In this document: one piece after another, positions 44,972 to 53,861 of the stretch | Layout of the letters: each line of letters begins with the position of its first letter | Numbering within the stretch: position 1 is the stretch's first letter | Assembly: GCA_035623985.1 (NCBI GenBank) | Contig: DASPSJ010000053.1 | Coordinates: 7,268-71,267 of the forward strand | Direction of reading: 5' to 3' | Length of the DNA: 64,000 bases | Origin: DAHUYF01 sp035623985 | Lineage (GTDB): Bacteria > Pseudomonadota > Alphaproteobacteria > ATCC43930 > CGMCC-115725 | Notes under the pieces: model-generated | What the model was told of the DNA's origin: nothing | What the model saw: the letters and a program-made list of their open reading frames with translations, nothing else | Database searches by the model: none | Made by a program: the position numbers and the translations under genes

Positions 44972-45993
44972 TGCGGCTGCTTCAGGCCATGGCCGGTGCC
45001 CGGCACGGCGGCGCCGAGGCGTTTTTCGTGCGGCTCGTCCTGGCGCTGCATCATGCCGGGCAGGAGCAATGCGTCCTGATCCGTGCGGATGCCGCGCGAG
45101 CGGCAGTGCTTCGGCGCGGCGGTGTCGAGCCGCTGCAATTGCCTTTTGGCGGCTGGCTCGACATCGCCACGCGGCTTGGCTTTCGCCGCGCCGTCGCGCG
45201 GTACCGGCCGCGGGTCGTGCTTACCTGGATGAACCGCGCGACCAGGCTTTGTCCGCGCGGCGATTTCGTGCATGTTGCGCGGCTTGGAGGCTATTACGAT
45301 TTGAAATACTATCGGGGCTGCGACTATCTCATCGCCAATACGCGCGACATCGCCGCTTATCTCGTCGCGCAGGGATGGCCGCAGGACCGCGTCCGCTACT
45401 TGCCCAACTTTGTCGCCGCGGCGCCGGCGGCGCCGGTGACGCGGGCGAGCCTGGCGACCCCCGAGGAGGCGCCGCTTGCGCTTGCGCTTGGCCGGCTTCA
45501 TGTCAACAAGGGCTTCGATACGCTGCTGGACGCTTTACCGGTGCTGCCGGAGGTCTATCTCTGGCTCGCGGGCGACGGCGAGTGGCGCGATGCGCTGGAG
45601 CGGCAAGCGCGGGCGCTCGGCGTCGCGACGCGCGTCCGCTTTCTCGGCTGGCGGGAGGATGCGGCGGCGCTGCTGGCGGCGGCGGACTTCCTGGTCTGCC
45701 CGTCGCGTCATGAGCCGCTCGGCAATGTCGTGATCGAAGCCTGGGCCGCCGGCCGGCCGGTGGCGGCGACGGCGAGCGAGGGACCACGCGCGCTCATCCG
45801 GGATGAAGAGACGGGCCTGCTCGTTCCCGTCGACAACGTCGACGCGCTTGCCGCAGCGATGGAGCGACTCGCCCGGGATCCCGCGCTGCGGACGCGCCTC
45901 GCCGAGTCCGGCCGCGCCGCCTATGAGGCGGAATACTCGGAGACGCGGGTGGTGAGGCTTTACCGCGATTTCCTCGCGGAGGCCGCGCGCTGA
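44971..45993 (+). CDS. Glycosyltransferase family 4
   Basis: 340-residue GT-B glycosyltransferase; ATG 44971 overlaps the stop of the GT9 gene (TGATG). The C-terminal half has the GT4 features LALGRLHVNKGFDTLLDAL, WLAGDGEWRDAL, LGWREDAAALLAAADFLVCPSRHEPLGNVVIEAWAAGRPV with the EX7E-like acid pair, and GLLVPVDNVDALAAAMERL. The N-terminal half is an acceptor-binding domain. Acceptor unknown; part of the probable glycan cluster. Its stop overlaps the asnB start. Confidence 0.9.
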   Translation: MRLLQAMAGARHGGAEAFFVRLVLALHHAGQEQCVLIRADAARAAVLRRGGVEPLQLPFGGWLDIATRLGFRRAVARYRPRVVLTWMNRATRLCPRGDFVHVARLGGYYDLKYYRGCDYLIANTRDIAAYLVAQGWPQDRVRYLPNFVAAAPAAPVTRASLATPEEAPLALALGRLHVNKGFDTLLDALPVLPEVYLWLAGDGEWRDALERQARALGVATRVRFLGWREDAAALLAAADFLVCPSRHEPLGNVVIEAWAAGRPVAATASEGPRALIRDEETGLLVPVDNVDALAAAMERLARDPALRTRLAESGRAAYEAEYSETRVVRLYRDFLAEAAR

Positions 45994-47762
45994 TGTGCGG
46001 CATCGCTGGCATCATGACGGTCGACGGCGAGGCGCCATTGGCCACGGCATTGCAGGCCATGTCGGCCGCGCTCGCCCATCGCGGTCCCGATGGGGTGGGT
46101 TACTACCGCGCCGGCGCCGTCGGCATGGTGCAGACGCGCCTTGCCATCATCGATCTCGTCACCGGCGATCAGCCGCTCTACGAGCCCGGCGGCGCCGCGT
46201 TGATGGCGAATGCCGAGATCTACAACTACATAGAATTGCGGGCGGAGCTTGCCGGCGTCGCCTTCTCCACCGGTTCCGACTGCGAGCTGCCGCTCCATCT
46301 CTATCGTCGCCACGGGCTCGATTTCACCGAGCGGCTGCGCGGCATGTACGCGATCGCGCTGCATGATCCCGCCGCCGGACGGTTGGTCCTGGCGCGCGAC
46401 CCCTTCGGCATCAAGCCGCTCTATTACGCGGAGACGGCGGCCGGCTTCGCCTTTGCTTCCGAACCGCAAGCTTTGATCGCCGGCGGCCTGGTGCCGGCGC
46501 AGCTCGTGCGCCAGGTGCGAAACGAGCTGCTGCAGCTCCAGTTCACCACCGGACGCGAGACGATCTTCGCCGGCATTCAGCGGGTACTTCCGGGCGAGAC
46601 GGTGGTGGTGGCGCGTGGCCGCGTCGTCGAGCGGCGCCGGCGCGAGGCCTTGGCCGGCGCGGCGCCCCTGCCGCGCGAGGAGGCCCAGGCGTTGCGGGAC
46701 TTCGACCGCGTCTTTGCCGATTCCGTGCTGCTGCATCAGCGCTCGGACGTTCCCTATGGAATGTTTCTCTCCGGCGGCATCGACTCTTCTGCGGTCCTGG
46801 CGATGATGGCGCGGCTCAACGAGCGGCCGGTCAAAGCCTTTACCGTTGGCTTCACCAGCGGCCTGGTCGCCGATGAGCGCGCCCAGGCGCGCGCCGTCGC
46901 TCGATCCCTCGGCGCCGAGCACATCGAAGTCGAGTTTCGCGAAGCGGATTTCTGGCGGCTGCTGCCGGAGATCGCCCGCGCCATGGACGATCCGGCGGCG
47001 GATTACGCGGTCCTGCCGACCTTTAAGCTCGCCGTCGCGGCGCGCGCCGCCGGGCTCAAGGTGATCCTCTCTGGCGAGGGCGGCGACGAGCTCTTCGCTG
47101 GTTACGGCCGTTATCGCAGCGTCATGCGGCCGTGGTGGGTCGGCGGCAAGCTGCTGCGCGGGCGCGGCAATTTCGACAAGCTCGGCATTCTGCGCGGTGA
47201 CCTCGCGGGCTGGCGCGACGGAATAGCCGCCGCCGAGCAGCGCGGCGCGGCAAGAGGGCGCACGCGCCTGCAGATCGCCCAGGCGACCGATTGCGCCGAC
47301 TGGCTACCGAACGATCTCCTCGGCAAGCTCGATCGCTGCCTCATGGCGCAGGGCGTCGAAGGGCGCACGCCTTTTCTCGATCCGCTCGTCGCCGACTTCG
47401 CTTTTTGCCTGCCCGACGATCTCAAGGTGCGGCACGGCTTGGGGAAATGGCTGCTGCGGCGCTGGCTCGCCGAGCAGGTGCCGGCCGCCGAGCCGCTTGC
47501 CAAGAAGCGCGGCTTCACCGTCCCGGTCGGCGATTGGATCGCCCGGCGCGGCGCGCAGCTCGGGCCGCTGGTGGCGCGGCAGGCCGGGGTGCGCGAAATC
47601 TGCCTGCCGCAGGCGGTCGAGGCGTTGTTCCGCGCGGCGGCCGGACGGCGCACCGGTTTTGCCGCTTGGACGCTGTTGTTCTACGCGCTCTGGCACCGCC
47701 AGCATATCGAGCGCTTGCCGCCGGGGCCGGACGTGTTCTCGACCCTCGGCGCTGTCCGCTAG
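45993..47762 (+). CDS. asnB: Asparagine synthetase (glutamine-hydrolysing)
   Basis: 589-residue AsnB. Starts MCGIAGIM, so Cys2 becomes the N-terminal nucleophile of the glutaminase domain. Glutamine-domain landmarks: HRGPDGVGYY, LAIIDLVTGDQPLY, NAEIYNY, GSDCE, RDPFGIKPLYY. The synthetase domain has the PP-loop SGGIDSS at 260-266 and GEGGDELFAGYGRY. Overlaps the GT4 stop at the first base. In this context it may amidate a surface-polysaccharide precursor as well as make asparagine. Confidence 0.93.
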   Translation: MCGIAGIMTVDGEAPLATALQAMSAALAHRGPDGVGYYRAGAVGMVQTRLAIIDLVTGDQPLYEPGGAALMANAEIYNYIELRAELAGVAFSTGSDCELPLHLYRRHGLDFTERLRGMYAIALHDPAAGRLVLARDPFGIKPLYYAETAAGFAFASEPQALIAGGLVPAQLVRQVRNELLQLQFTTGRETIFAGIQRVLPGETVVVARGRVVERRRREALAGAAPLPREEAQALRDFDRVFADSVLLHQRSDVPYGMFLSGGIDSSAVLAMMARLNERPVKAFTVGFTSGLVADERAQARAVARSLGAEHIEVEFREADFWRLLPEIARAMDDPAADYAVLPTFKLAVAARAAGLKVILSGEGGDELFAGYGRYRSVMRPWWVGGKLLRGRGNFDKLGILRGDLAGWRDGIAAAEQRGAARGRTRLQIAQATDCADWLPNDLLGKLDRCLMAQGVEGRTPFLDPLVADFAFCLPDDLKVRHGLGKWLLRRWLAEQVPAAEPLAKKRGFTVPVGDWIARRGAQLGPLVARQAGVREICLPQAVEALFRAAAGRRTGFAAWTLLFYALWHRQHIERLPPGPDVFSTLGAVR

Positions 47763-48111
47763 TACCTCTGCACAGAGGTTTTGACTGATCGCCGCAGTGG
47801 TCCTCCGGCCTCACGGCCCGAGGCCGCCTCGGTTCAGCCGCAGAGTAAGCCCCCTTCGAGCAGCCGCTATGGGTGGGAACTGGACGACGGGGCCGCTTAC
47901 ACAGAGGTCTGCTTTGCGCCCGAAGTCGGTCATTTGGATGAGTTCGACGGCGTCTCACAAGCGGACGCTGGAGCGCTGCATGCCGCTGGCGTGCTTGGGT
48001 GGTTTGCGATCGTCGTGCCGCTGCCAGCCTCGAGGGTATCGCCTTCGGCGGCGCCGATGAGCGTGATGGTGCCGCTGCCGCCGCCGGCCTCTTGATCAGA
48101 TTCGGGCGCCG
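47763..48111. other. Gap between asnB and HigA-like antitoxin
   Basis: Apart from the short terminator at its left end, nothing recognisable. An open frame on the minus strand has a Gly/Thr/Ser-rich run but no family match. Composition and lack of a Shine-Dalgarno sequence argue against a gene. It marks the left boundary of the toxin-antitoxin patch. Confidence 0.4.
47764..47782 (+). terminator. Short intrinsic terminator after asnB
   Basis: ACCTCT (47764-47769), loop GCAC and AGAGGT (47774-47779) form a 6-base-pair stem continuing into TTTT. It starts one base after the asnB stop codon. Confidence 0.55.
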
Positions 48112-48396
48112 TCACGCGGCCGAGCGAATCGCGATCTTGACCTTCAGTCCTGCGCGAGTCGCCAACGTCAACAGGGTGTCCAACGAGAACTTGTTGATCT
48201 TCCCATGGAGGAGATCATTGAGCCGAGGCTGCGTTATGCCAAGGCGCCGGGCCGCCTGGGCTTGCGTCGTGTTCCACCGGTCCACCCGGTGTTTGATCGC
48301 GACCATGACGTTCGATCGCATGGTCATCGTTGCCGCGTCTTCGGGACTGTCTTCGAGGGCGTCCCATACATTGCTAAAGGTCTTGGCCTTCGTCAT
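48112..48396 (-). CDS. HigA-like XRE antitoxin
   Basis: 94 residues with an N-terminal charged segment (FSNVWDALEDSPEDAATM) and a C-terminal helix-turn-helix: TTQAQAARRLGITQPRLNDLLHGKINKFSLDTLLTLATRAGL. This is the HigA/XRE type in which the DNA-binding domain also neutralises a RelE-like toxin. It overlaps the toxin stop by 4 bases. Toxin-first gene order is usual for HigBA. Likely binds the palindrome upstream of the toxin. Confidence 0.86.
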   Translation of the reverse strand: MTKAKTFSNVWDALEDSPEDAATMTMRSNVMVAIKHRVDRWNTTQAQAARRLGITQPRLNDLLHGKINKFSLDTLLTLATRAGLKVKIAIRSAA

Positions 48397-48725
48397 CCCG
48401 ATCCTCGCTTAAGCTGCCGCAACCGCGCCGCGGCAAGCTCAAGGTCGCGGCGGGCGGTCTTCCGCGTCCTCTTCTCGAACGCGTGGAGCACGTGAATCGC
48501 ATCGGCGAACGTGGCGATGTAGATCACGCGATAGGATCCCGAGGCGTCGCGGACTCTGATCTCTCGAACACCGGCACCGATCGTTGACATCGTCTTCCAG
48601 TCATTCGGGTCAAGACCGTTTTGAACACGATAGAGCTCATAGCCGGCTTCGCGGCGTGCATCCTCGGGAAAATCTCGCAAGCAATCAAGCGAATCGCCGT
48701 GGAACGTCACTCGCTTTAGCGCCAT
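48393..48725 (-). CDS. HigB/RelE-like toxin (Gp49-like)
   Basis: 110-residue predicted RNA-cleaving toxin of the RelE superfamily, Gp49/HigB branch. Landmarks: DSLDCLRDFPEDARREAGYELYRVQNG, GAGVREIRVRD, SGSYRVIYIATFADAIHVLHAFEKRTRKT. The last stretch is the typical HAFEKKT motif near the C-terminus of this family. First gene of the pair, with a perfect 20-base palindrome 10 bases upstream. Complete length; no sign of inactivation. Confidence 0.86.
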   Translation of the reverse strand: MALKRVTFHGDSLDCLRDFPEDARREAGYELYRVQNGLDPNDWKTMSTIGAGVREIRVRDASGSYRVIYIATFADAIHVLHAFEKRTRKTARRDLELAAARLRQLKRGSG

Positions 48726-48734
48726 CGAACGTCT

Positions 48735-48754
48735 TTATATCATTAATGATATAA
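48735..48754. promoter_or_regulatory. Perfect 20-base palindrome, probable HigBA operator
   Basis: TTATATCATTAATGATATAA reads the same on both strands. It lies 10 bases upstream of the toxin start and is strikingly AT-rich for the genome. Autorepression by the antitoxin is the likely use. Confidence 0.8.
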
Positions 48755-49417
48755 GCAGGCAAGTCGGCCAGAAGTAACGAAACGCCGATTTTTGCGGCAC
48801 GAGGGGAAAGACGTGGGATGGAGCGCGCCTCAAGCCGCGGATATCCGCCAAAAAAGCTGGCAGGCTGGTCGCGCGGCTCCGCAGCCGCCGACGTCACGGC
48901 CGCGAGACGGTTTCCCGACGCGATCGACCCCGAAAAGAGGGCAACCGAGGCGGCAACGTCGACAGCGACACGCTCGCAACCCCCCATGGGAAAGCCCTGA
49001 ACTCCTGCTCCATCGGTCGCTTCGGGTCGGCGAAAGTTGCCGCAGGGTGGCCTCTCTCGTTCATGCACGTTCTTGGATCGAAGCTCGAGGCTCGCCTCTC
49101 GGAGACGAGAGGCGCCATAGTTCTGCCGCCGGGAGCGACTGGCTGCCTCGCGCCCATCCTAGTCGTTCCCGAGGCTTAGCCAACATCCTGGAAACGGGCA
49201 TTCGGGAAAGTGCCAACTCTGCTATAGTCCAGGCCATTGACAGCGCCCAGCTCGATGCGATCGGTCCTCGGTCTCCAGCGCCTCGACCAGTTCCTCCGGT
49301 GCAAAGTCAGTACGCAGCGAGACAATGCCTCAGCGCGGCCATTTCCTACCCTTCATCTCCCCTAGCCGCTGTAGGCTATTGATGAGGTTGAAGCACATTG
49401 GCATCGGAGGGAAATAA
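48755..49417. other. Unassigned stretch in the accessory patch
   Basis: About 660 bases without a recognisable gene. Open frames on both strands exist but their translations carry no motif and are rich in Arg, Pro and Ser. The composition is more mixed and less GC-rich than core regions, which fits decayed mobile DNA. Bases 49395-49417 carry the Shine-Dalgarno sequence (GGAGGG) of the SIR2-like fragment. Confidence 0.4.
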
Positions 49418-49657
49418 GTGCCGAAGAAAAAGCTTCTGCTCGTGGTAGGTGCCGGCGCATCGGTTGAATTCGGCATTCCCACTGTAGCGGCGGTTCGCGG
49501 GATCATCAGTAGCGCGATTCAGACCCGCTATCCGCTTCTGCACGCGCCGGCCACCAACCTCTATGAGCACATCGAAGAAACTGTCAGCCGTTATTGGACC
49601 GTTACGGACAGGCCGCGATGCAACCGGTCAGAATCTCTATGCAGAAATACCAACTGA
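49418..49657 (+). pseudogene. SIR2-like domain protein, N-terminal fragment
   Basis: 79 residues from GTG 49418 (Shine-Dalgarno GGAGGG). The opening KKKLLLVVGAGASVEFGIP (GAGAS at 11-15) is the NAD-binding Rossmann start of SIR2-like proteins of the bacterial defence type. NLYEHIEETVSRYW follows, then the frame runs into unrelated residues and stops. A possible continuation, FEALYTIAARG, occurs from about 49726 in another frame, consistent with a frameshift plus deletion. SIR2-like proteins of this type deplete NAD+ in several antiphage systems. The remnant cannot be functional as read. Confidence 0.65.
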
Positions 49658-49842
49658 TGAGAGGACTCTGATGCGCAGGGAAGGATTTGGTCAGAACCAC
49701 ACTATGACGAATATCACCGTGCTTGTTTGAGGCGCTCTATACCATAGCTGCCAGGGGTCCCCCTTCTTCTCAAACGGGGTGGCGGGTCGGGTATAGGGAA
49801 CCGGTCGCGGGAATCACCCCGTGCCCGAACAAACATCCGTGT

Positions 49843-50268
49843 TCATCGCCGCACGCCTTCTGTCCGTCCCTTCTCATATAGCTCCAGGAATTTGGCTTTC
49901 ACTTGAGCGAAGAGGCCGGGCGGGATGAAGCCGTAGCTGAAGGTACCTGGCCGACCCGGTAGCGGCACCAACCCGCCGTTCGGCCATTCGTCGACATTGT
50001 GCTCCGAGATGATCACCCAACTCGGTGCGTCATCCAGACCAAGCGCCTCACGAACCCTCGTTGGTATTTCCACGCCGACCGTATCCTTGTCAGGCCGCGT
50101 GTGTGTGATCGGGAGAATGACCACGAAGCGCGGCGACGTGGCGGGGTTGGTAGCGGTTACCAAGCAAGCCGGACGTTCCTTTCCCTGGTCGCGGCCGGCA
50201 GCAGCTTCCCGGCTCCAGAGATAGTCGTAGCGGATCACGAGCCCCGGCCTGGGCTCCGGCAGCGGCAC
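49843..50268 (-). CDS. MazF/PemK-family toxin
   Basis: 141-residue predicted mRNA interferase-like protein. It has PGLVIRYDYLW and GKERPACLVTATNPATSPRFVVILPITHTRP, the beta-barrel N-terminal segments of PemK/MazF, and later WVIISEHNVDEWPNGGLVPLPG. Second gene of an antitoxin-first pair, 10 bases after the PhdYeFM-like gene. Somewhat longer than typical MazF (about 110), with an extra C-terminal helix (AQVKAKFLELYEKGR). Confidence 0.8.
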   Translation of the reverse strand: MPLPEPRPGLVIRYDYLWSREAAAGRDQGKERPACLVTATNPATSPRFVVILPITHTRPDKDTVGVEIPTRVREALGLDDAPSWVIISEHNVDEWPNGGLVPLPGRPGTFSYGFIPPGLFAQVKAKFLELYEKGRTEGVRR

Positions 50269-50278
50269 GACGACGACT

Positions 50279-50533
50279 TTACTTCATAAGGTCGTCGAGA
50301 CCGGCTTGCTCCGGGTCCATCTCCGCGCGCCGTACCGCATCTGCCACGACCGCAGCCGCCTCCGTTGTCCGATGGGTCCGCCGTGCCGCGGCGACAAGCC
50401 AGTCGTAGTGATCGGCCGACATCAGCACCAGTTCGCGCCGCCCATGCCGCGTGATTTCCACCGGCTCCCGCTGGGCTTGGTGCTGGAACTCGCCGAATTT
50501 GCGCTGAAACTCCATCGCGGTGGTCTGAGCCAT
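50279..50533 (-). CDS. PhdYeFM-like antitoxin
   Basis: 84 residues from ATG 50533. TAMEFQRKFGEFQHQAQREPVEITRHGRRELVLMSADHYDWL is the Phd/YefM DNA-binding fold; the C-terminal RRAEMDPEQAGLDDLMK is the probable toxin-binding tail. Frames extending upstream to 50617 pass through the palindrome and are not used. Pairs with the MazF/PemK-like gene; this mixed pairing is found in nature. The palindrome at 50567-50580 is its likely operator. Confidence 0.83.
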   Translation of the reverse strand: MAQTTAMEFQRKFGEFQHQAQREPVEITRHGRRELVLMSADHYDWLVAAARRTHRTTEAAAVVADAVRRAEMDPEQAGLDDLMK

Positions 50534-50566
50534 AGCATCCTCGATGCCGGAAAACGGATTATCTGT

Positions 50567-50580
50567 ATAATACGTATTAT
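50567..50580. promoter_or_regulatory. Perfect 14-base palindrome, probable antitoxin operator
   Basis: ATAATACGTATTAT is self-complementary and AT-rich. It lies 33 bases upstream of the antitoxin start, where a promoter -10 region or repressor site is expected. Confidence 0.7.
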
Positions 50581-50632
50581 CGGATGGAAATTCAAGGCCC
50601 ATCCGGCAGTTCATCATGCAGCAAAAAAGCCT

Positions 50633-51667
50633 TCACTCCTCGATGCGCCAGGCGATCTCCGCGCCGGCCAGGAACGGCCGCAGCGGCCCCGCCTCGCTGG
50701 GTATCTCCGCCGACACGCGCCAGGGGCGAGCCGCGAGGGTTATCCGCTGCTCGTTCACGGGGAGGCCGTAAAAGCGCGGGCCGTTGAGCGAGGCGAAGGC
50801 CTCGAGGCGATCGAGTGCCTGCTCCTCGGCGAAGACCTGCGCGTAGATTTCGAGCGCCGCGGGCGCCGTGAAAATGCCGGCGCAGCCGCAATCGCGCTCC
50901 TTGTCGGGGATCGGATGCGGCGCCGTGTCGGTGCCAAGAAAGAATTTTGCGTTGCCCGAAACGGCGGCGCGGCGCAGCGTCAGGCGATGCTTCTCGCGCT
51001 TGGCGACGGGCAGGCAGTACATATGCGGCCGCAATCCGCCGGCGAAGAGCGCGTTGCGGTTGATCACCAGGTGATGCGCGGTGATGGTCGCGGCGAGGTT
51101 GGCGCCGGCGCCGGCGACGAAATCGACCGCCTCGTCGGTCGTGATGTGCTCGAGGACGATCCTGAGCTGCGGGAAGCGCCGCATCAATGGCGCCAGCACG
51201 CGCTCGATGAACGCTGCCTCGCGATCGAAGACGTCGACGGCCGCATCCGTCACTTCGCCATGGACGAGGAGCGGGATGGCCAGCGCCTGAAGGCGCTCGA
51301 GCACGGGGTAGGTCCTGGAGATGTCGGTAACGCCCTGGGCCGAATTGGTCGTGGCGCGGGCCGGATAGAGCTTCACCGCGGTGAAGATGCCGGCGCGATG
51401 GCCGCGCGCGATCTCCTCGGGGTCGCTGTCGTCGGTGAGGTAAGCGGTCATCAGCGGGGCGAAGCTCATCCCCGCCGGCAGCGCCGCAAGGATGCGGTCG
51501 CGATAGGCCGCCGCCGCTGCCGCCGTCGTCACCGGCGATGCCAGGTTCGGCATGATGATGGCGCGAGCAAAGGCGCGGGCGGTGAAGGGCAGCACCGCCT
51601 GAAGCAGGGCGCCGTCGCGCAGATGCACATGCCAGTCGTCGGGGCGGCGCAGCGTGAGCGTATTCAC
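50633..51667 (-). CDS. pyrC: Dihydroorotase (type II, PyrC)
   Basis: 344-residue zinc amidohydrolase of de novo pyrimidine synthesis, forming dihydroorotate from carbamoyl aspartate. Start GTG 51667 (the longer frame runs into the neighbouring gene). Metal ligands: His13 and His15 in DWHVHLRDG, the carboxylated Lys99 in FTAVKLYPA, His in LLVHGEV and LEHITTDEA, and Asp in GTDTAPH. NSAQGVTD is the substrate-specific loop. E. coli PyrC-like class II. It stands alone on the minus strand, next to an MBL-fold gene transcribed in the same direction. Confidence 0.95.
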   Translation of the reverse strand: MNTLTLRRPDDWHVHLRDGALLQAVLPFTARAFARAIIMPNLASPVTTAAAAAAYRDRILAALPAGMSFAPLMTAYLTDDSDPEEIARGHRAGIFTAVKLYPARATTNSAQGVTDISRTYPVLERLQALAIPLLVHGEVTDAAVDVFDREAAFIERVLAPLMRRFPQLRIVLEHITTDEAVDFVAGAGANLAATITAHHLVINRNALFAGGLRPHMYCLPVAKREKHRLTLRRAAVSGNAKFFLGTDTAPHPIPDKERDCGCAGIFTAPAALEIYAQVFAEEQALDRLEAFASLNGPRFYGLPVNEQRITLAARPWRVSAEIPSEAGPLRPFLAGAEIAWRIEE

Positions 51668-51689
51668 GGTCGGACTCCGCCTTGCCCGC

Positions 51690-52517
51690 CTACTCGTAAT
51701 ATTCCGGGGCGTGGCGCTGCTGATCGCTTTGCGGCTTGTCGTGGTTGATCCAGAGCTGGGCGTGGTGCTCGGCGAGGATGTCGGCGATGCGCTGCATCGA
51801 GGCCAAGGACTTCTCCTTGTCGGCGTTGAAGCCGGGCACTCGACGATTGTCCCAATTGTCCTTGAAATGCGCGACGTCGCCGCTGAGCACGATCCAGCCG
51901 GTCTTGGGCAGATGCAGCAGCAGGGATTCATGCCCCGGCGTATGTCCCGGCGTCGACAGGATGATGGCGCTGCCATCGCCGAACACATCCTTATCCCCCT
52001 CGAGCTTCATCACCGGATGAGCGGCGGAAAAGGGCGGGGTGGGCAGGGTGAAGGCCCAGTCATATTCCGCCTTCTGGATCAGCACGGTCGCCTTGGGGAA
52101 AAGCTCGACATTGCCGACGTGATCGGGATGGGTATGGGAAACGCCGAGATAGCGGATGTCGTCGGGCTTGACGCCGACGGCAGCGAGCTGGGCGATAAGG
52201 GTCTTCGGCCGGTGCCACACCATCGCGCCATTCAGCATCGACACGCCCTCGGCCGTCGCGGCGACGGCGTCCGTGACCCCTGTATCCCAGAGGAGATACC
52301 CGTCCTGGGCGTGATGGATGAGGTAGCAATTGTCGGAAACGTCGATTGGCATTCCGACATTGACGCCCGGCGACCAGCGCGACTGGTCGGCAGCATGCGC
52401 CCAGCCGCAATCCAGCACGTAAAGCCGGTCGATCCCCGAGACCGATTGAGTCGCGCCCGGCCCGGTGCAGAGCAGGAAGGCGGCGGTAGCGACAGGGATC
52501 AGGCGAGCAAGCGTCAT
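51690..52517 (-). CDS. Secreted MBL-fold hydrolase (AHL lactonase-like)
   Basis: 275 residues from ATG 52517 with a signal peptide (MTLARLIPVATAAFLLCTG). The metallo-beta-lactamase core has HTHPDHVGN, the distal His in STPGHTPGHESLLL, Asp in LSGDVAHF and a terminal His in WINHDKPQ. DNCYLIHHAQDGYLLWDTGV and the overall size match the N-acyl homoserine lactonase-like group, but many such proteins act on other lactones or esters. Export to the periplasm is unusual for AHL lactonases, so quorum quenching is only a possibility. Confidence 0.82.
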   Translation of the reverse strand: MTLARLIPVATAAFLLCTGPGATQSVSGIDRLYVLDCGWAHAADQSRWSPGVNVGMPIDVSDNCYLIHHAQDGYLLWDTGVTDAVAATAEGVSMLNGAMVWHRPKTLIAQLAAVGVKPDDIRYLGVSHTHPDHVGNVELFPKATVLIQKAEYDWAFTLPTPPFSAAHPVMKLEGDKDVFGDGSAIILSTPGHTPGHESLLLHLPKTGWIVLSGDVAHFKDNWDNRRVPGFNADKEKSLASMQRIADILAEHHAQLWINHDKPQSDQQRHAPEYYE

Positions 52518-52684
52518 GGCGGGACCCCCTTCCTTCATGTATCGCGTAGAGTAGGCCGAACCCGCCAAGGGCGCTACCGCGCCGGCCGAAATCGCCGCCA
52601 GGACGCCCTGCATCCAGCCCCGTGACGATCGGCGGGGCGACTGCTATATCTAGCTGACCAAGGGAATCGACCTCGGAGGATGAC

Positions 52685-53848
52685 ATGACCGCTTGCATCG
52701 TCGGCTGGGCCCACTCGCGCTTCGGCAAGCTGGAGGAAGACCTCGAAACGCTGATCGTCAAGGTCGCGGTAGAGGCGATCCGCGATGCCGGTATGGAGCC
52801 GAAGGAAATCGACGAGATCTTCATCGGCACGATGAATATGGGCTTCCAGCGGCAGGAATTTCCTTCGTCGCTGGTGCTTCAGGCGGATCCCGCTTTCCGC
52901 TTCAAGCCTTCGACCCATGTCGAGAATGCCTGCGCGACCGGCTCCGCCGCGATCCACCAGGGCCTCAACGCGATTGCCGCCGGGCGCGCGCGCAAGGTGT
53001 TGATCGTCGGCGTCGAGAAGATGACCGACGTCACGGGACCAGAGGTCGGCGAGATCCTGATCAAGGCGTCCTACATCAAGGAAGAGGGCAGCACCGAGGG
53101 CGGTTTTGCCGGCGTTTTCGGCCGCATTACTCAGATGTATTTCCAGCGCTACGGCGACAAATCCGACGCGCTCGCCCGCATCGCCGCCAAAAACCACAAG
53201 AACGGCGCGTCCAACCCGCTGGCGCAGGTGCAGAAGGATCTCGGCTACGACTTCTGTCGCACGGTATCGGAGAAGAACCCGCTCGTCGCCGGCCCCTTGC
53301 GTCGCACCGATTGCTCGCTCGTCTCCGACGGGGCGGCGGCGCTGGTGCTCACCGACGTCGACACGGCGCTTGGTTGCGACAAGGCGATCGTGTTTCGTGC
53401 CGCCGAGCACGTCAACGACTTCCTGCCGATGAGCCGACGCGACATGGTCGCCTTCGAAGGGCCGGAACTCGTCATCAAGCGCGCGCTGGCCTCGGCCAAG
53501 GTCGGGCTCGATGATCTCGGCTTTGCCGAGGTGCATGACTGCTTCACCATCGCGGAGCTGCTGATCTACGAGGCGATGGGATTGACGCCGAAAGGTCAGG
53601 GCGAGCGCGCCATCACCGAGGGCTGGGTTGCCAAGGACGGCAAGCTCCCGCTCAACCCCTCGGGCGGCCTCAAGGCAAAGGGCCACCCGGTCGGCGCTAC
53701 CGGCGTCTCCATGCATGTATTGGCCTCGATGCAGCTTACCGGCACCGCCGGCGGCATCCAGGTGAAGGACCCGACGCTCGGCGCCATCTTCAACATGGGC
53801 GGCGCCGCCGTGGCGAACTACGCGAGCGTGCTCGAGCGGCTGCGCTGA
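52685..53848 (+). CDS. SCP-x-type thiolase/acetyl-CoA acetyltransferase
   Basis: 387-residue thiolase-fold protein. Catalytic Cys lies in ENACATGSAAIHQ. The usual second Cys motif of FadA is replaced by SGGLKAKGHPVGATG with its His, and EVHDCFTIAELL stands where NEAFA occurs in classical thiolases. This pattern fits the sterol-carrier-protein-x (lipid transfer) thiolases. ATG 52685 follows GGAGG. Next to an acrylyl-CoA reductase-like gene 13 bases downstream; the two probably act on acyl-CoA intermediates. Confidence 0.9.
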   Translation: MTACIVGWAHSRFGKLEEDLETLIVKVAVEAIRDAGMEPKEIDEIFIGTMNMGFQRQEFPSSLVLQADPAFRFKPSTHVENACATGSAAIHQGLNAIAAGRARKVLIVGVEKMTDVTGPEVGEILIKASYIKEEGSTEGGFAGVFGRITQMYFQRYGDKSDALARIAAKNHKNGASNPLAQVQKDLGYDFCRTVSEKNPLVAGPLRRTDCSLVSDGAAALVLTDVDTALGCDKAIVFRAAEHVNDFLPMSRRDMVAFEGPELVIKRALASAKVGLDDLGFAEVHDCFTIAELLIYEAMGLTPKGQGERAITEGWVAKDGKLPLNPSGGLKAKGHPVGATGVSMHVLASMQLTGTAGGIQVKDPTLGAIFNMGGAAVANYASVLERLR

Positions 53849-53861
53849 GCAGGGGATCGAG

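Noticed and set aside
47930..48115. Gly/Thr-rich minus-strand frame that might be an RTX-like fragment
   Set aside because: The repeat pattern is too short and has no calcium-binding nonapeptide; it is most likely chance.
48792..49382. A 196-residue plus-strand frame in the accessory patch
   Set aside because: No recognisable motif, no Shine-Dalgarno sequence, composition of a shadow frame.
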